DNA from: Methanomicrobia archaeon LH_S13
GTDB taxonomy: Archaea > Halobacteriota > Syntropharchaeia > Alkanophagales > Methanospirareceae
NCBI GenBank assembly: GCA_023659785.1
Contig: JAGXOR010000022.1
Span: 1 to 15,511, forward strand
Reading direction: 5' to 3'
Length of the DNA: 15,511 bases
The notes beneath the pieces were generated by a model. The model saw nothing but the letters and a program-made list of their open reading frames with translations, had not been told where the DNA came from and searched no databases. This document shows, one piece after another, positions 1 through 6,101 of this stretch (the first letter of the stretch is position 1; the number at the start of each line of letters is the position of its first letter). The translations under genes were made by a program, and so were the position numbers.

Positions 1-197
1 GTCAAAGCCCGATTTGTCCAGAGTTCGGAGGCGTAACCATAATCCTTTGGTTTTGAACATCCATTATAATAACCAAGAATCATCTTAGCACGCTCAATGG
101 CCCGAAGGGGCATAGTCCTCGATCGGCTGGTGGATCTCAAAATTTCAAGATCCTCTTCGCTCAACTTTAATTTTGGCCTCTTGCTAACGAATGGCAT
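1..197 (-). pseudogene. IS630-type transposase, N-terminal part with internal deletion, cut by window edge
   Basis: Reading on the minus strand from ATG at 197, the frame stays open to the window edge. It begins MPFVSKRPKLKLSEEDLEIL, runs through an RAIERAKMILGYYNG segment, then passes directly into KPKDYGYASELWTNRAL. From family knowledge, the first part is the usual IS630-like N-terminus and the last part normally lies after the first helix-turn-helix and a GRP linker (GY.ELWT.R.L). Here roughly 50 residues of HTH and linker appear to be missing, and the junction at about 57-62 is in frame. The element is therefore probably a non-functional deletion derivative, although its C-terminal catalytic part is outside the window. 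It differs from the intact IS630 transposase at 4565-5656. A weak AT-rich promoter-like stretch (ATTTAAATAGG on the minus strand) lies at about 219-229. Confidence 0.6.
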
Positions 198-264
198 AAA
201 ATCAGGTATGGAACCACCCCTATTTAAATGTTGCCGTATTATTTTGGAAACGTTGCACTACTGC

Positions 265-759
265 TCAACCCTGTATTGGATGGCAAATCGTGCAGGTTTC
301 CACCTTAACTTTCATTTCATGGTCGTCATGACAGATTACGCACTCATGGCCGCGGGTGTACTCAGGATTGTACTCCGGATATTTCTCACTCATCCACGCA
401 ATATGTTCCTCATGTCCTGCGGGGTACTGCTTGTGGCATTCCATACAATAGTCGTTTTTTGGAGTTGCTGGGGGTTCACTTTCGATTTCTGAAGCTTCTA
501 CACCTTTGATATGCTGCATACCCTCTTCCATAATAATAAGGATTTCCGCCTTGTGTGGTACATGACATGTGTGGCAATCCTCTATTACTCCTACTCCATG
601 TGCTGAAACGGACCAGGAGTCGTAAAAGGGTTGCATCTCATGGCACATTGTACAGCTCTCGGCTTTGTGCATCTGAGAGGACATAACAGCTCCGGAAACC
701 GCAAGCAAAACCACTACCACTGCCAAACCAATAATGACCATCTTTTTTGTGATTTTCAT
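265..759 (-). CDS. membrane-anchored pentaheme c-type cytochrome, NapC/NrfH-like
   Basis: This 164-residue protein has a lysine-rich start, one hydrophobic segment (about residues 7-26) acting as an uncleaved signal anchor, and five CxxCH heme sites at residues 36-40, 62-66, 105-109, 140-144 and 156-160. The first site reads CTMCHEM; in NrfH the Met two residues after CxxCH ligates heme 1, and this is the family hallmark. Members take electrons from a membrane quinol (in archaea possibly methanophenazine) and pass them to outer heme proteins. Most NrfH/NapC proteins have four hemes, so the fifth is unusual. The start is supported by an AAGGAG ribosome site at 768-773 and a TATA box at 806-814. 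No partner reductase is adjacent in this window; transposase remnants lie on both sides. The substrate is unknown. Confidence 0.88.
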   Translation of the reverse strand: MKITKKMVIIGLAVVVVLLAVSGAVMSSQMHKAESCTMCHEMQPFYDSWSVSAHGVGVIEDCHTCHVPHKAEILIIMEEGMQHIKGVEASEIESEPPATPKNDYCMECHKQYPAGHEEHIAWMSEKYPEYNPEYTRGHECVICHDDHEMKVKVETCTICHPIQG

Positions 760-767
760 ATCTATCG

Positions 768-820
768 CTCCTTCTTTTCAGATGTTAGATTCATTTCAGG
801 TGGGGATATATAAACTTTTC
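768..820 (-). promoter_or_regulatory. promoter and ribosome site of the pentaheme cytochrome gene
   Basis: On the minus strand the sequence reads GAAAAG (BRE-like, 815-820) followed by TTTATATAT (806-814). Archaeal transcription normally starts about 25 bases downstream, near 781-784, giving a leader of about 22 bases that contains AAGGAG at 768-773. The BRE/TATA core is nearly identical to the one in front of dnaK at 13301-13313. Confidence 0.65.
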
Positions 821-964
821 GATTTTTTTGCGTCATCCCAAAAGTCAATGTAGACCAAGGCAACATCCTGCAGATTATCTCAGGCAGGGTAAACTATTTC
901 TTGTTGAAGAGCATATACACTAATCAGGGGATTTCGGGAGTTCCTTGCCTGTGCCAATTTGAAA

Positions 965-1150
965 TTACTGGCAACTTACCCAAAGGGGAATTCCCAAATC
1001 CTTTGCCCTTTCAATGTAGAGCACTCTTTTAATGTTACACGCCAACACTTTTATTGCGAGTTCTCGCCGCTTTAGCCAACCTTTTATGCTTTTGATGTCG
1101 GGACCAAAACATCTTTTGAGGCTTGAGAACACAGCCTCTACCATGCTTCT
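965..1150 (-). pseudogene. C-terminal fragment of a DDE transposase (IS5/IS4-like)
   Basis: The minus-strand frame ending in TAA at 965-967 reads RSMVEAVFSSLKRCFG, then a basic helix (GWLKRRELAIKVLACNIKR) and the end IPLWVSCQ. The motif (R/K)xxVExxFSxxKRxFG, with its Glu, is the last catalytic block of DDE_Tnp_1 transposases, and the basic helix ending in N.KR is the normal tail. The frame stays open upstream to about 1198 but loses resemblance to the family before S-M-V-E, so only the last 60 or so codons are recognisable. The rest of the element (DDE residues 1 and 2) is absent. It is a dead remnant. The stretches 821-964 and 1151-1393 show no gene I can support. Confidence 0.55.
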
Positions 1151-1393
1151 GCTAAACGCAGACGGCGACGATTCGTGGATCCCAGCATGGACGACCGAAC
1201 GAATTGCATTCCCATGGGGCGTTTGCTGCCCTTACTGCACCGATTATGGACAGGAGGATAAGCCTCTCGAAGTCCCGATTTACCTGGTTGGCGACCCGCG
1301 GAGAAATTCTCTTCTTTGGCTTCCTCCTACTGAAATGCTAATGCATAACTTTAAATAAGCATCATTTCTTAGTTTGGGATGAAGCCAAAAAAA

Positions 1394-1470
1394 CCGAAAA
1401 GCTTTTAACGAGATAGGTAGCTATACAAATACGGGATATTTACTATTCATCACAAGAGGAATGGAGAACA
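1394..1470 (+). promoter_or_regulatory. candidate promoter and leader at the head of the cassette array
   Basis: CCGAAAAGCTTTTAAC at about 1394-1409 fits an archaeal BRE plus TATA arrangement. It is followed by an unstructured leader and an AGAGGAATGGAG ribosome-site-like stretch just before ATG at 1470. Only about 40 bases separate that ATG from the first attC-like site (1510), too few for an ordinary cassette gene. It may be the start of a gene whose body was deleted, or a promoter that reads into the array as Pc does in bacterial integrons. There is no experimental support. Confidence 0.35.
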
Positions 1471-1509
1471 TGTTGTCTTTCAATTTAGATTTTAGTTTGC
1501 TGCCCCTTC

Positions 1510-1598
1510 GCCTAACAGAGTATATCTGGCTTCGGCTATCGCCTTCGCCCAAATCCAGCCTTACGGCTGGACTTCAGATACGCTCGGGAACGTTAAGT
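1510..1598 (+). repeat. attC-like site A (integron cassette recombination site)
   Basis: The left core is GCCTAAC (1510-1516) and the right core is GTTAAGT (1592-1598); both fit the RYYYAAC / GTTRRRY rule for attC. Outer arms GAGTATATCTG and CAGATACGCTC pair with one wobble and one mismatch. The centre holds CCCAAAT followed by the hairpin CCAGCC-TTAC-GGCTGG and ACTTC. It shares this architecture with sites C, D and E. Confidence 0.75.
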
Positions 1599-1731
1599 GA
1601 AATCGGGGGTGTATGGCTCTGGAGAGAGAAAGGATATGTGAGGGAATATATAAGGAGACTGCCGTTACATACATAGGTAGAAAACATATCTCATAAATAA
1701 GATTGAGATGTGCGCTTAGGAGATGATAAAA

Positions 1732-1830
1732 ATGCCCAATAACAAAAAATATGTGGAACTACTCTGGTATCAAAAATACGATAAATTAGAATTGGGAGAT
1801 AGAAAATTTCGCCCATTCGTAGATAACTGA
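1732..1830 (+). CDS. 32-residue ORF in cassette, possibly a methyltransferase N-terminal fragment
   Basis: The short frame begins MPNNKKYVELLWYQKYDKLE and ends with TGA at 1828-1830. A ribosome site (TTAGGAGAT, 1717-1725) lies at good spacing from ATG 1732, and a TATA-like GAATATATAAG lies at about 1644-1654. The (K)KYVELxWxxKYD start resembles the N-terminus of some adenine-specific Mod-type DNA methyltransferases, but nothing of their catalytic domain follows. I therefore consider it a truncated remnant or a real micro-ORF, with no firm function. Its stop codon falls inside the left core of attC-like site B, as is usual for cassette genes. The cassette (about 1593-1890) is only 300 bases long. 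Confidence 0.4.
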   Translation: MPNNKKYVELLWYQKYDKLELGDRKFRPFVDN

Positions 1831-1896
1831 AGTACTTCGGATATAATGATAAATTGGAATGATATACGAAGCAAGTTCGGATATACTACGTTAGCC
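1821..1896 (+). repeat. attC-like site B
   Basis: The left core is AGATAAC (1821-1827), which deviates from RYYYAAC at the second base, and the right core is GTTAGCC (1890-1896) preceded by the shared AC. An inner stem TTCGGATAT / ATATACGAA (one mismatch) encloses a 17-base loop. The CCCAAAT/ACTTC core seen in the other four sites is missing, so this is the weakest member. It is supported by its right flank, which is complementary to the left flank of site C. Confidence 0.55.
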
Positions 1897-1940
1897 GACA
1901 TGGCTTTGGAAAATCATAAACTGGATGTTGGAGGTTAAAC

Positions 1941-2591
1941 ATGGGAGAATGGATATGGTTAATATCATTAATAGGCTCTTTAGGAGCAGTCGGTGCTGCT
2001 TTTGCTGCATGGCGCTCTGCCAAAGAGACGCAAAAAACAGTCTTGGCACAAATCCTTATGCAAATCACGGATGCCTACAGTTCGCCTGAAATGTTGTCAG
2101 GTATGCTAAATCTTCGTAATTGGCAATAGCAGCATGGATCAGATTTCGCAAAGAAATTTGGCGAAATGAGATGGACTGATTATTCCAAGATTGAACAGAT
2201 TGATAAAGACAGAAGAAGGTATTCTCATCACTTCCACAAAATCAGGTTGCTGTTGGATTCAGGGGTTGTGAGCGAAAGTTTTGTAAAGAAAGTAGTATCA
2301 TCTGAACAGGTAAATTTTCTCTTAGAGGTCATCGAACCGTTAGAGGAGGCATTAAATCCAAACTACAACCATTCAACTTTTGACACTTTTCAGAGGATAT
2401 ATCAAAAAGATGACATCCGTGGTGGGAAAACTAATGAGTCGCCACGTCGGCTAACAGCGGATAAAAAGGAAATCAAAGATTTCCCCAAATTGCCTTCGGC
2501 AACTTCTTTTATCCGCAAAACGTTATACGCAATCGGACTTCGGCAGACAGATTCAAAATGGGAGAAGAACTATGAGTCAGGAAGGAAATGA
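1941..2591 (+). pseudogene. small membrane-anchored protein (DUF4760-like), interrupted by an in-frame amber codon
   Basis: ATG 1941 opens MGEWIWLISLIGSLGAVGAA, one N-terminal membrane helix followed by a basic AAWRSAKETQK stretch. This layout resembles DUF4760-type membrane-anchored proteins of unknown function. The frame meets TAG at 2127-2129 (context CAA TAG CAG) and continues without a shift into a helical region to about 2430, so a single gene is split by one stop. A CAG-to-TAG change is the simplest reading. The downstream frame runs through attC-like site C to a stop at 2591; the natural stop was probably near 2430-2455 and may have been lost through a small indel. It fills the cassette between sites B and C alone. 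There is no enzymatic motif. Confidence 0.55.
2449..2528 (+). repeat. attC-like site C
   Basis: The left core is GGCTAAC (2449-2455) and the right core is GTTATAC (2522-2528). Outer arms GCGGATAAAA and TTTTATCCGC pair perfectly over 10 bases, the best stem of the set. Inside lie the hairpin GGAAATC-AAA-GATTTCC, then CCCAAAT, TTGCC-TTC-GGCAA and ACTTC. The left flank GCCACGTCGGCTAAC is the reverse complement, with one mismatch, of the start of the preceding cassette (1890-1904). Confidence 0.75.
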
Positions 2592-2640
2592 AAGAAGAGG
2601 AGGAAGAAACAAAGGTGCTGATAGACGGAGGTGAATAGAA

Positions 2641-2724
2641 ATGGGTGATACTTTAGAGTATATTGAGGGAGAATGTGAAGATTGGGTCGAAGAAGTATCG
2701 TGTTTGTTAGCGGAAGGCTATTAA
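2641..2724 (+). CDS. 27-residue ORF with strong ribosome site; probably frameshifted start of a longer gene
   Basis: ATG 2641 lies eight bases after GGAGGTGA (2625-2632), the best ribosome site in the cassette, and encodes MGDTLEYIEGECEDWVEEVS before TAA at 2722-2724. A different frame is open from about 2682 to 2915, giving a charged protein (about 75 residues, segments KEYEIIEGEEEGYGEF and VDHQECQRAEKLKQ) that has no good start of its own. I infer that the two may be halves of one small gene split by a frameshift, located immediately upstream of the exonuclease gene and probably co-transcribed with it. I recognise no family. Confidence 0.3.
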   Translation: MGDTLEYIEGECEDWVEEVSCLLAEGY

Positions 2725-2857
2725 CAACATTTGATAGAATAGGCAAAAGATGGAGAGAAAGCGTAGATAAGGTTAAAGAATATGAGATTATTGAGGGTGA
2801 GGAAGAAGGCTACGGAGAATTTATACCGTCAATTACTTTTGGTGTTGACCATCAAGA

Positions 2858-3661
2858 GTGCCAAAGAGCAGAAAAATTAAAACAGAGACTGCTGAGAAAA
2901 TACTATCAGATTTGAAATTGATTTATGGGATAGGCGAAGTAACAGAGCGGATTTTAAAAGAGGAGGGATATAAAACAATTGAGGATCTTACGGAACATCC
3001 TCGTTTTAGTTATGAAGCTAAAAGGTTTTTGAAAATCCTTAACAAATGCGATACTTGCCAAATTGTTGACTGGATCGGGTATTGGTTTCCAAAATCTCAT
3101 CCGTTAATCTTATATTCTTCAGGACTTCACAACAAAGAGGACTTTGTCATTTTAGATATAGAAACCATGGGGCTTTTTACCAGACCTATTATACTGTTTG
3201 GCGTTGCCCGAATTTCTGGTGATCAAGTATTGATAAACCAATATCTCTTACGCAACATAAAAGAAGAACCGGCGGCTCTAATGGGATTTTTATCTCATAT
3301 TAATGAGGTTAGTGTCTTTATAACCTTCAATGGACGAACCTTTGATATACCTTATGTTAGAGAGAGGTTAGCGTATTACAGAATGAAAGGAGACCTTGAG
3401 AAACCACACTTTGATATACTTCATTTTTCAAGGCGTGCATGGAGAGAAAGGGTACCTAATTGCAGATTGAACACATTAGAGAAATATTTACTCAGCATAG
3501 CAAGGAAAGATGATGTCCCAAGTGCTTTAGTTCCGGATTTCTATGAGACATATATGAGAAGCAAAAATGCAGGACCTTTGATTCCAATAATTGAGCATAA
3601 TAAACAAGATTTAGTTACACTTGCTAATATCTTTTCAAAACTGCATGAAGAGTGGGGGTGA
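2858..3661 (+). CDS. YprB/MrfB-like DEDD exonuclease with N-terminal helix-hairpin-helix
   Basis: The 267-residue protein starts at GTG 2858. A helix-hairpin-helix (about residues 20-45, LIYGIGEVTERILKEEG) is followed by an RNase H-like exonuclease fold. Its acidic residues are D100 and E102 (VILDIETMG), N158 and D163 (FNGRTFD), and H247/D251 (EHNKQDL). These are the motifs of the RNase_H_2 / YprB family. In Bacillus subtilis YprB (MrfB) works with the helicase YprA (MrfA) in mitomycin-lesion repair. Here a YprA-like helicase lies two genes downstream on the same strand, so the same partnership is inferred. The next gene starts five bases after the stop, indicating an operon. The GTG start has only a weak ribosome site; a later start would remove the HhH. 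Confidence 0.72.
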   Translation: MPKSRKIKTETAEKILSDLKLIYGIGEVTERILKEEGYKTIEDLTEHPRFSYEAKRFLKILNKCDTCQIVDWIGYWFPKSHPLILYSSGLHNKEDFVILDIETMGLFTRPIILFGVARISGDQVLINQYLLRNIKEEPAALMGFLSHINEVSVFITFNGRTFDIPYVRERLAYYRMKGDLEKPHFDILHFSRRAWRERVPNCRLNTLEKYLLSIARKDDVPSALVPDFYETYMRSKNAGPLIPIIEHNKQDLVTLANIFSKLHEEWG

Positions 3662-3665
3662 AAAA

Positions 3666-4208
3666 TTGTTAATATACTATCAAGAGGAACTAATATCCGA
3701 TTTCAAAGGCACAATTATTGATATAGAAACAGTAGGGGAGTTCGTTAATAGATTTGATGATTCTCGGAGATATAGGAATATAACGCCTGTCATTTTTGGA
3801 TATATAAATAGAGAGGTACTGAAAATAATTTGCGCAGTAAATAAAAGTTCAATAGAATCGGAAAAACAAGAAGTTAGCGGGTTATTATCCGGACTTGAAA
3901 AGCCATTCTATGCATTTAATTCTGTTTTTGAAAAAGGAGTTTTATTTCATTTTCTTGGAATTCCAATTGAGTTTAGAGAACTTAATAATGAGAGATATGA
4001 AAATAAAGAAAAAGCTGTTATACGATTAGAAATTTCTCAATATGATGATCCGTTTAATGGTAACGGAAGATTGTGTATGCGCGAATGGCTGAGAGGAGAT
4101 ATAAAAAGGGCAATAGCTCATAATAGAGCTTGTTTATTAAAGGAGAGGGACATATTATTGAAAAGAGGCTTCAGAGAGCCTGACGAATTGGAATTACGGA
4201 GAGAATAG
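3666..4208 (+). CDS. second DEDD-type 3'-5' exonuclease-like protein
   Basis: I place the start at TTG 3666 because GGGGGTG (3654-3660) precedes it at normal spacing; an upstream ATG at 3621 lies inside the previous gene and has no ribosome site. The resulting protein of about 180 residues shows IIDIETVGEF near its start (D19, E21), PFYAFNSVFEKG (N and E of the second motif) and AIAHNRACLLKERDIL near the C-terminus (H and D of the third). It therefore looks like a minimal, diverged DEDD exonuclease domain without accessory parts. Standard YprA/YprB pairs have one nuclease; a second one between the first nuclease and the helicase is unusual. It could be an active partner or a regulatory paralogue. 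The helicase gene starts one base after its stop codon, so translation is probably coupled. Confidence 0.6.
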   Translation: MLIYYQEELISDFKGTIIDIETVGEFVNRFDDSRRYRNITPVIFGYINREVLKIICAVNKSSIESEKQEVSGLLSGLEKPFYAFNSVFEKGVLFHFLGIPIEFRELNNERYENKEKAVIRLEISQYDDPFNGNGRLCMREWLRGDIKRAIAHNRACLLKERDILLKRGFREPDELELRRE

Positions 4209-4209
4209 G

Positions 4210-4599
4210 ATGGAAGCGGCAATAAACTTTCTTAGAAGGGATTCTCGATATAGGGATCGAGTGGAACATATTGGGATCCTACCCCCTAAAGGACCTATTT
4301 ATGGGGAACTGAAAAAAGATATATCGCGCAACATTAAGAATTATCTCTTAAAAAAGGACATTGAACTCTATAAGCATCAATGCGATGCAATTGAGTACCT
4401 GAGAGCAGGAAAAAGTATTGCTATAACAACACCCACAGCATCGGGGAAAACGCTTGCTTTCAACATCCCAATCTTTGAGAGATTGGAACAAGATAAAAGT
4501 GCTACTGCACTTTATCTTTATCCTACAAAGGCACTCGCCAATGACCAATTGAAAGTAATTATAGTCATTCCGCCAACAAATTGCAAAAATTTAGCCTGA
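4210..4599 (+). pseudogene. YprA/MrfA-like DExH helicase, truncated by IS630 insertion
   Basis: The gene begins at ATG 4210, one base after the upstream stop. It encodes LYKHQCDAIEYLRAGKSIAI (Q-motif region), Walker A TPTASGKT (residues 74-81) and motif Ia YLYPTKALANDQL (102-114), matching the first part of the YprA/MrfA superfamily 2 helicase (usually over 700 residues). After K-V-I (about 4560) the frame runs into the left end of the IS element and stops at 4597-4599 after about 12 transposon-encoded residues. DExH motif II, the second RecA domain and the DUF1998-type C-terminus are absent, and the flank beyond the IS does not resume the gene. The helicase is therefore dead and an adjacent deletion is likely. 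Confidence 0.8.
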
Positions 4600-5704
4600 A
4601 GATTTTTTGAAAAAGAGGCGAAAATTTTTTAAGCCAGCCTTTGGCATAACCTTGGTTTTTGTAGAGGTTTGGAAGATTCTCCTTTATAAAACTCTTCAAA
4701 CTTTCAACCGATCCTATGAAAACTTCAGATATAAGCCTCTTCAAACTTTTCCATATAAACTCTATGGGATTCAGGTCAGGGGAATACGGAGGGAGGAAAA
4801 CGAGGTGTATTCCAAGCTTTTCAGCCTCTTTACGTACATCCTCAGCCTTATGGCTGGGAAAATTGTCAATAATCATCACAATAGGTTTTTCTCTGTTATC
4901 TTCCATTATTATTCTCAGAACCTCTATTACGTTCTCTTTCTTGCTCCTTTCCTGAAAACAAACCACACTATTTCCATTAATGGCATAAAATCCAAAAGTA
5001 TTGGCTCTTTTCTTCTGTCTTGTGGTTATTTTCCTTATTTTCAACTTCTTGAAAGACCAAAGCCTCACAGTGTTCGGAGACAATTGAGGAGAGGATTCAT
5101 CAAAGAATCCGATGATAATGTCTTTCAACTCGTATCCTTCCTCTTTCAAATCTCTTAAAACTTCATCCAGCCTTTCAGCAAGAATTTCCTCTGCATTTCC
5201 CGGTCTCTTCACATCCAGAATATAGGGCTTTGAATGATTCATCTTTAGCTCCTTAAGCAATTCGTATAGCCTGCTTTTCTTATATTCGACACCGAATTCG
5301 TCCTTTATCAGCCTTTGTATCTCCTTTGTTGTCCAGTACTCCTTTTGATTCAGTATCCCTTTCAGTTTTTCTTTCTGCTCCTTATCCAACTTAGGCGGTC
5401 TTCCACTCCTTTTCTTCGGTAATAGTCCCTCATAGCCTTTCTTTAACCATCGGTTGATCCACACATAAGCAATCCGCTGTTTCATCCCTATCAGTGTCAC
5501 TGCATCCTCTACAGTCAGTCCTGAAGCTACGAGGCTGAGCAAAATCAGCCTAATTCTTACCTTTTCGTCCTTCTCGTTTTCAAGTCTCCTTCGTATCTCT
5601 TCCCTTCCTTCTGAAAGGATCTTACAGATTTTACTCTTCATTTTTATCCTCTTCATTAACTAATATCCGCACAATTCTTGTAAAAACTTTTCGGAATGAC
5701 TATA
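4560..5704 (-). mobile_element. complete IS630-family insertion sequence
   Basis: The ends are inverted repeats: TATAGTCATTCCG at 4560-4572 and its reverse complement at 5692-5704. The next 20 bases also match partly. A TA dinucleotide lies at each extreme end, consistent with the TA target duplication of the IS630/Tc1 superfamily, so the true element spans about 4562-5702. One full-length transposase gene fills it. The two flanks do not rejoin into one gene, which points to a deletion next to the element after insertion. Confidence 0.85.
4565..5656 (-). CDS. IS630-family DDE transposase, full length
   Basis: The 363-residue protein has an N-terminal HTH (VEDAVTLIGMKQRIAYVWIN), a GRPPKLD linker, a second winged-helix region, and the IS630 catalytic triad: FFDESS (first Asp), MIIDNFPSHK (second Asp) and LPPYSPDLNPIEFIWKSLKR (Glu). 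Nothing is missing, so it may be active. The stop codon lies inside the left terminal repeat, as in many compact ISs. The first ATG (5656) has no clear ribosome site. The second, at 5641, follows AGAGGA (5648-5653) at good spacing and is probably the real start. It is transcribed against all cassette genes. A two-part outward repeat is described in the element entry. Confidence 0.9.
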   Translation of the reverse strand: MKRIKMKSKICKILSEGREEIRRRLENEKDEKVRIRLILLSLVASGLTVEDAVTLIGMKQRIAYVWINRWLKKGYEGLLPKKRSGRPPKLDKEQKEKLKGILNQKEYWTTKEIQRLIKDEFGVEYKKSRLYELLKELKMNHSKPYILDVKRPGNAEEILAERLDEVLRDLKEEGYELKDIIIGFFDESSPQLSPNTVRLWSFKKLKIRKITTRQKKRANTFGFYAINGNSVVCFQERSKKENVIEVLRIIMEDNREKPIVMIIDNFPSHKAEDVRKEAEKLGIHLVFLPPYSPDLNPIEFIWKSLKRLISEVFIGSVESLKSFIKENLPNLYKNQGYAKGWLKKFSPLFQKIFRLNFCNLLAE

Positions 5705-5803
5705 TGTGTTGTAGTTAAAGTATTAGTTAGTGATATGTTTATTGTAACTGCATATTTCACGGACACGATAAAGAAGGGTGAGGTGTTATGGGAAAGGAAA
5801 TAA
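5705..5803 (+). pseudogene. C-terminal remnant of a toxin-like protein upstream of DUF2283
   Basis: Directly after the IS right end the + frame is open and reads VVKVLVSDMFIVTAYFTDTI then KKGEVLWERK before TAA at 5801-5803. The VVTAYxTDxIK ending is typical of small RNase-like (DUF4258 / BECR-fold) proteins that are commonly encoded just upstream of DUF2283 genes. Its end overlaps the DUF2283 start by 16 bases, the arrangement expected for a toxin-antitoxin pair. The N-terminal part is absent, probably removed with the helicase 3' part in the IS-associated deletion. The family assignment rests on about 30 residues and is tentative. Confidence 0.45.
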
Positions 5804-6000
5804 AAGTTTGGTATGACAAGGAAGGAGATTATTTTGAAGTCTTATTTGAGAGAAAAGCAGGATACTTCAGGGAGACAGAAAGCGATGCAGTAATGGAGAA
5901 AGTAGATGAAGAAGGAAACATCATCGGTTTTTCCATCCTAAAAATGAGTGCACTGAAAGATAAACCACTTTCAATCAGTCTTAAAAGCCACGTCGCCTAA
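5788..6000 (+). CDS. DUF2283 family protein, putative antitoxin
   Basis: The complete 70-residue protein contains KVWYDKEGDYFEVLFERKAG, YFRETESDAVMEKVDEEGN and IIGFSILKMSALK, the characteristic DUF2283 pattern. ATG 5788 follows GGTGAGGTG (5777-5785). The TAA stop (5998-6000) is formed by the left core of attC-like site D (GCCTAAC), so the coding end and the recombination site share bases, as is common in integron cassettes. DUF2283 proteins often sit next to small toxin-like genes. Here the upstream partner survives only as a C-terminal stub, leaving an orphan antitoxin-like gene. The biochemical role of the family is not firmly known. Confidence 0.85.
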   Translation: MGKEIKVWYDKEGDYFEVLFERKAGYFRETESDAVMEKVDEEGNIIGFSILKMSALKDKPLSISLKSHVA

Positions 6001-6076
6001 CAGAGCGTCACCAGCTCTGCTACGCTTCGCCCAAATTCCCCTCCGGGAAACTTCAGATACGCCCGGTACGTTAGGC
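5995..6076 (+). repeat. attC-like site D
   Basis: The left core GCCTAAC (5995-6001) and right core GTTAGGC (6070-6076) both fit the attC rule exactly. Complementarity extends outward to GTCGCCTAAC / GTTAGGCGAC, ten perfect bases. The interior has AGAGC/GCTCT, then CGCCCAAAT, the hairpin TTCCC-CTCC-GGGAA and ACTTCAGATACGCC, closely matching site A. It is the clearest attC candidate in the window. Confidence 0.82.
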
Positions 6077-6101
6077 GACATTTTGCTTAAAGAGGTAAAA
6101 T

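Noticed and set aside
97..492. Open + frame of 131 codons at the left end
   Set aside because: It runs antisense through the IS630 remnant and the heme-binding part of the cytochrome gene and has no family features.
1032..1358. Open + frame of 108 codons with a CPYC pair
   Set aside because: It overlaps the transposase fragment on the other strand, has no ribosome site, and the single CxxC is not part of a recognisable zinc finger. I see no support for a gene.
1461..1676. 71-codon + frame starting after a good ribosome-like sequence
   Set aside because: Most of it reads through attC-like site A and into the next cassette; the peptide is low-quality. Kept only as a promoter/leader candidate.
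4607..5158. Long + frames within the IS630 element
   Set aside because: They are antisense shadows of the transposase gene.
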